The position numbers and the translations under genes are program-made. This document shows positions 6,206 to 6,342 of a stretch of 6,342 nucleotides of DNA, piece after piece (within the stretch, counting starts at the first letter, position 1; every line of letters begins with the position of its first letter). The DNA comes from Zoogloeaceae bacterium (GTDB lineage Bacteria > Pseudomonadota > Gammaproteobacteria > Burkholderiales > Rhodocyclaceae). Under the pieces are notes generated by a model that was not told the origin of the DNA, did no database searches, and saw only the letters and a program-made list of their open reading frames with translations. Where the stretch lies: positions 1-6,342 of the forward strand of contig JAITJU010000113.1 in the NCBI GenBank assembly GCA_031278735.1, given 5' to 3'.

Positions 6206-6220
6206 CCGCTTTGCGGCGGA
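6205..6220 (-). other. Small hairpin after metG
   Basis: TCCGC (6205-6209) pairs with GCGGA (6216-6220), five pairs with a six-base loop, just downstream of the metG stop. On the minus strand it is followed by TGACCGTTAC, not a T run, so it is at best a weak terminator. It shares one base with the inverted repeat at 6199-6205. Confidence 0.3.
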
Positions 6221-6225
6221 CGTCT

Positions 6226-6342
6226 CTATTTTACCCGCATGCCCGGCGCCGCGCCAGAATCGGGAGAAAGGAGATAGATGTCGCCAGTTTTTCCGTTCTC
6301 GCCGGATGCCGCCAGCACCATCCCGTTGGAAAGGCCGAATTT
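6226..6342 (-). CDS. metG: Methionyl-tRNA synthetase, C-terminal end (partial)
   Basis: The last 38 codons of a gene entering from the right edge; only its 3' end is in the window. The residues begin KFGLSNGMVLAASGENG, continue with IYLLSPDSGA and end PGMRVK followed by TAG. They match the end of the C-terminal tRNA-binding (OB-fold) domain of long bacterial MetRS, where E. coli ends with a very similar LLSPDAGAKPG stretch. The full enzyme charges initiator and elongator tRNA-Met in the cytoplasm. The catalytic domain and its HIGH and KMSKS motifs lie outside. A free-standing tRNA-binding protein of the same fold is the main alternative, since the catalytic part is unseen. sulP starts 72 bases downstream on the same strand. 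Confidence 0.85.
   Translation of the reverse strand, partial: KFGLSNGMVLAASGENGKTGDIYLLSPDSGAAPGMRVK

Larger units (their letters stand above)
6154..6225 (-). promoter_or_regulatory. metG-sulP intergenic region with possible sulP promoter
   Basis: AT-rich 72 bases. A TATAAA element (6190-6185 on the minus strand, five of six to the -10 consensus) would start transcription about 25-30 bases before sulP. No acceptable -35 box is seen. The Shine-Dalgarno AAGG is at 6165-6162. A metG terminator is not obvious. Confidence 0.3.

Overview
The window looks like chromosomal housekeeping DNA from a proteobacterium, most probably a betaproteobacterium. The basis is the Rho sequence (N-terminus MHLSELK, the SGTRREEL segment), the trxA-to-rho gene order common to beta- and gammaproteobacteria, a four-cysteine DksA, and a bacterial GluRS. 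Coding DNA is GC-rich. I see no transposase, integrase, tRNA, rRNA, CRISPR array or phage gene, and no clear novel multi-gene system. Assignments come from recognised motifs and remembered family sequences; no search was run.

Layout. Positions 1-330 hold no convincing protein gene. The stretch is rich in inverted and direct repeats and ends in a terminator-like hairpin (289-306) just before gltX. gltX (glutamyl-tRNA synthetase) is at 331-1719 on +. A 329-base gap (1720-2048) carries several hairpins, then a palindrome and a plausible promoter just before dksA (2049-2474, +), the RNA polymerase cofactor of the stringent response. A bidirectional intrinsic terminator (2508-2537) lies between dksA and the convergent rho.

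The rest is on the minus strand, transcribed from right to left. It runs from the last 38 codons of a methionyl-tRNA synthetase gene (metG, 6226-6342, cut by the window edge) to a SulP anion transporter with a STAS domain (4465-6153), a 47-codon unrecognised small ORF (4299-4442), trxA (3967-4302) and rho (2559-3818). The small ORF overlaps the trxA start by four bases (ATGA). The trxA-rho gap contains a G-poor, pyrimidine-rich stretch and a 7-bp hairpin, which fits Rho autoregulation.

Functional themes are aminoacylation (gltX, metG), transcription control (dksA, rho), thiol redox (trxA) and anion transport (sulP). The points most worth a second look are the repeat-rich 5' region, the small ORF coupled to trxA, the rho leader, and the placement of sulP directly upstream of trxA-rho.
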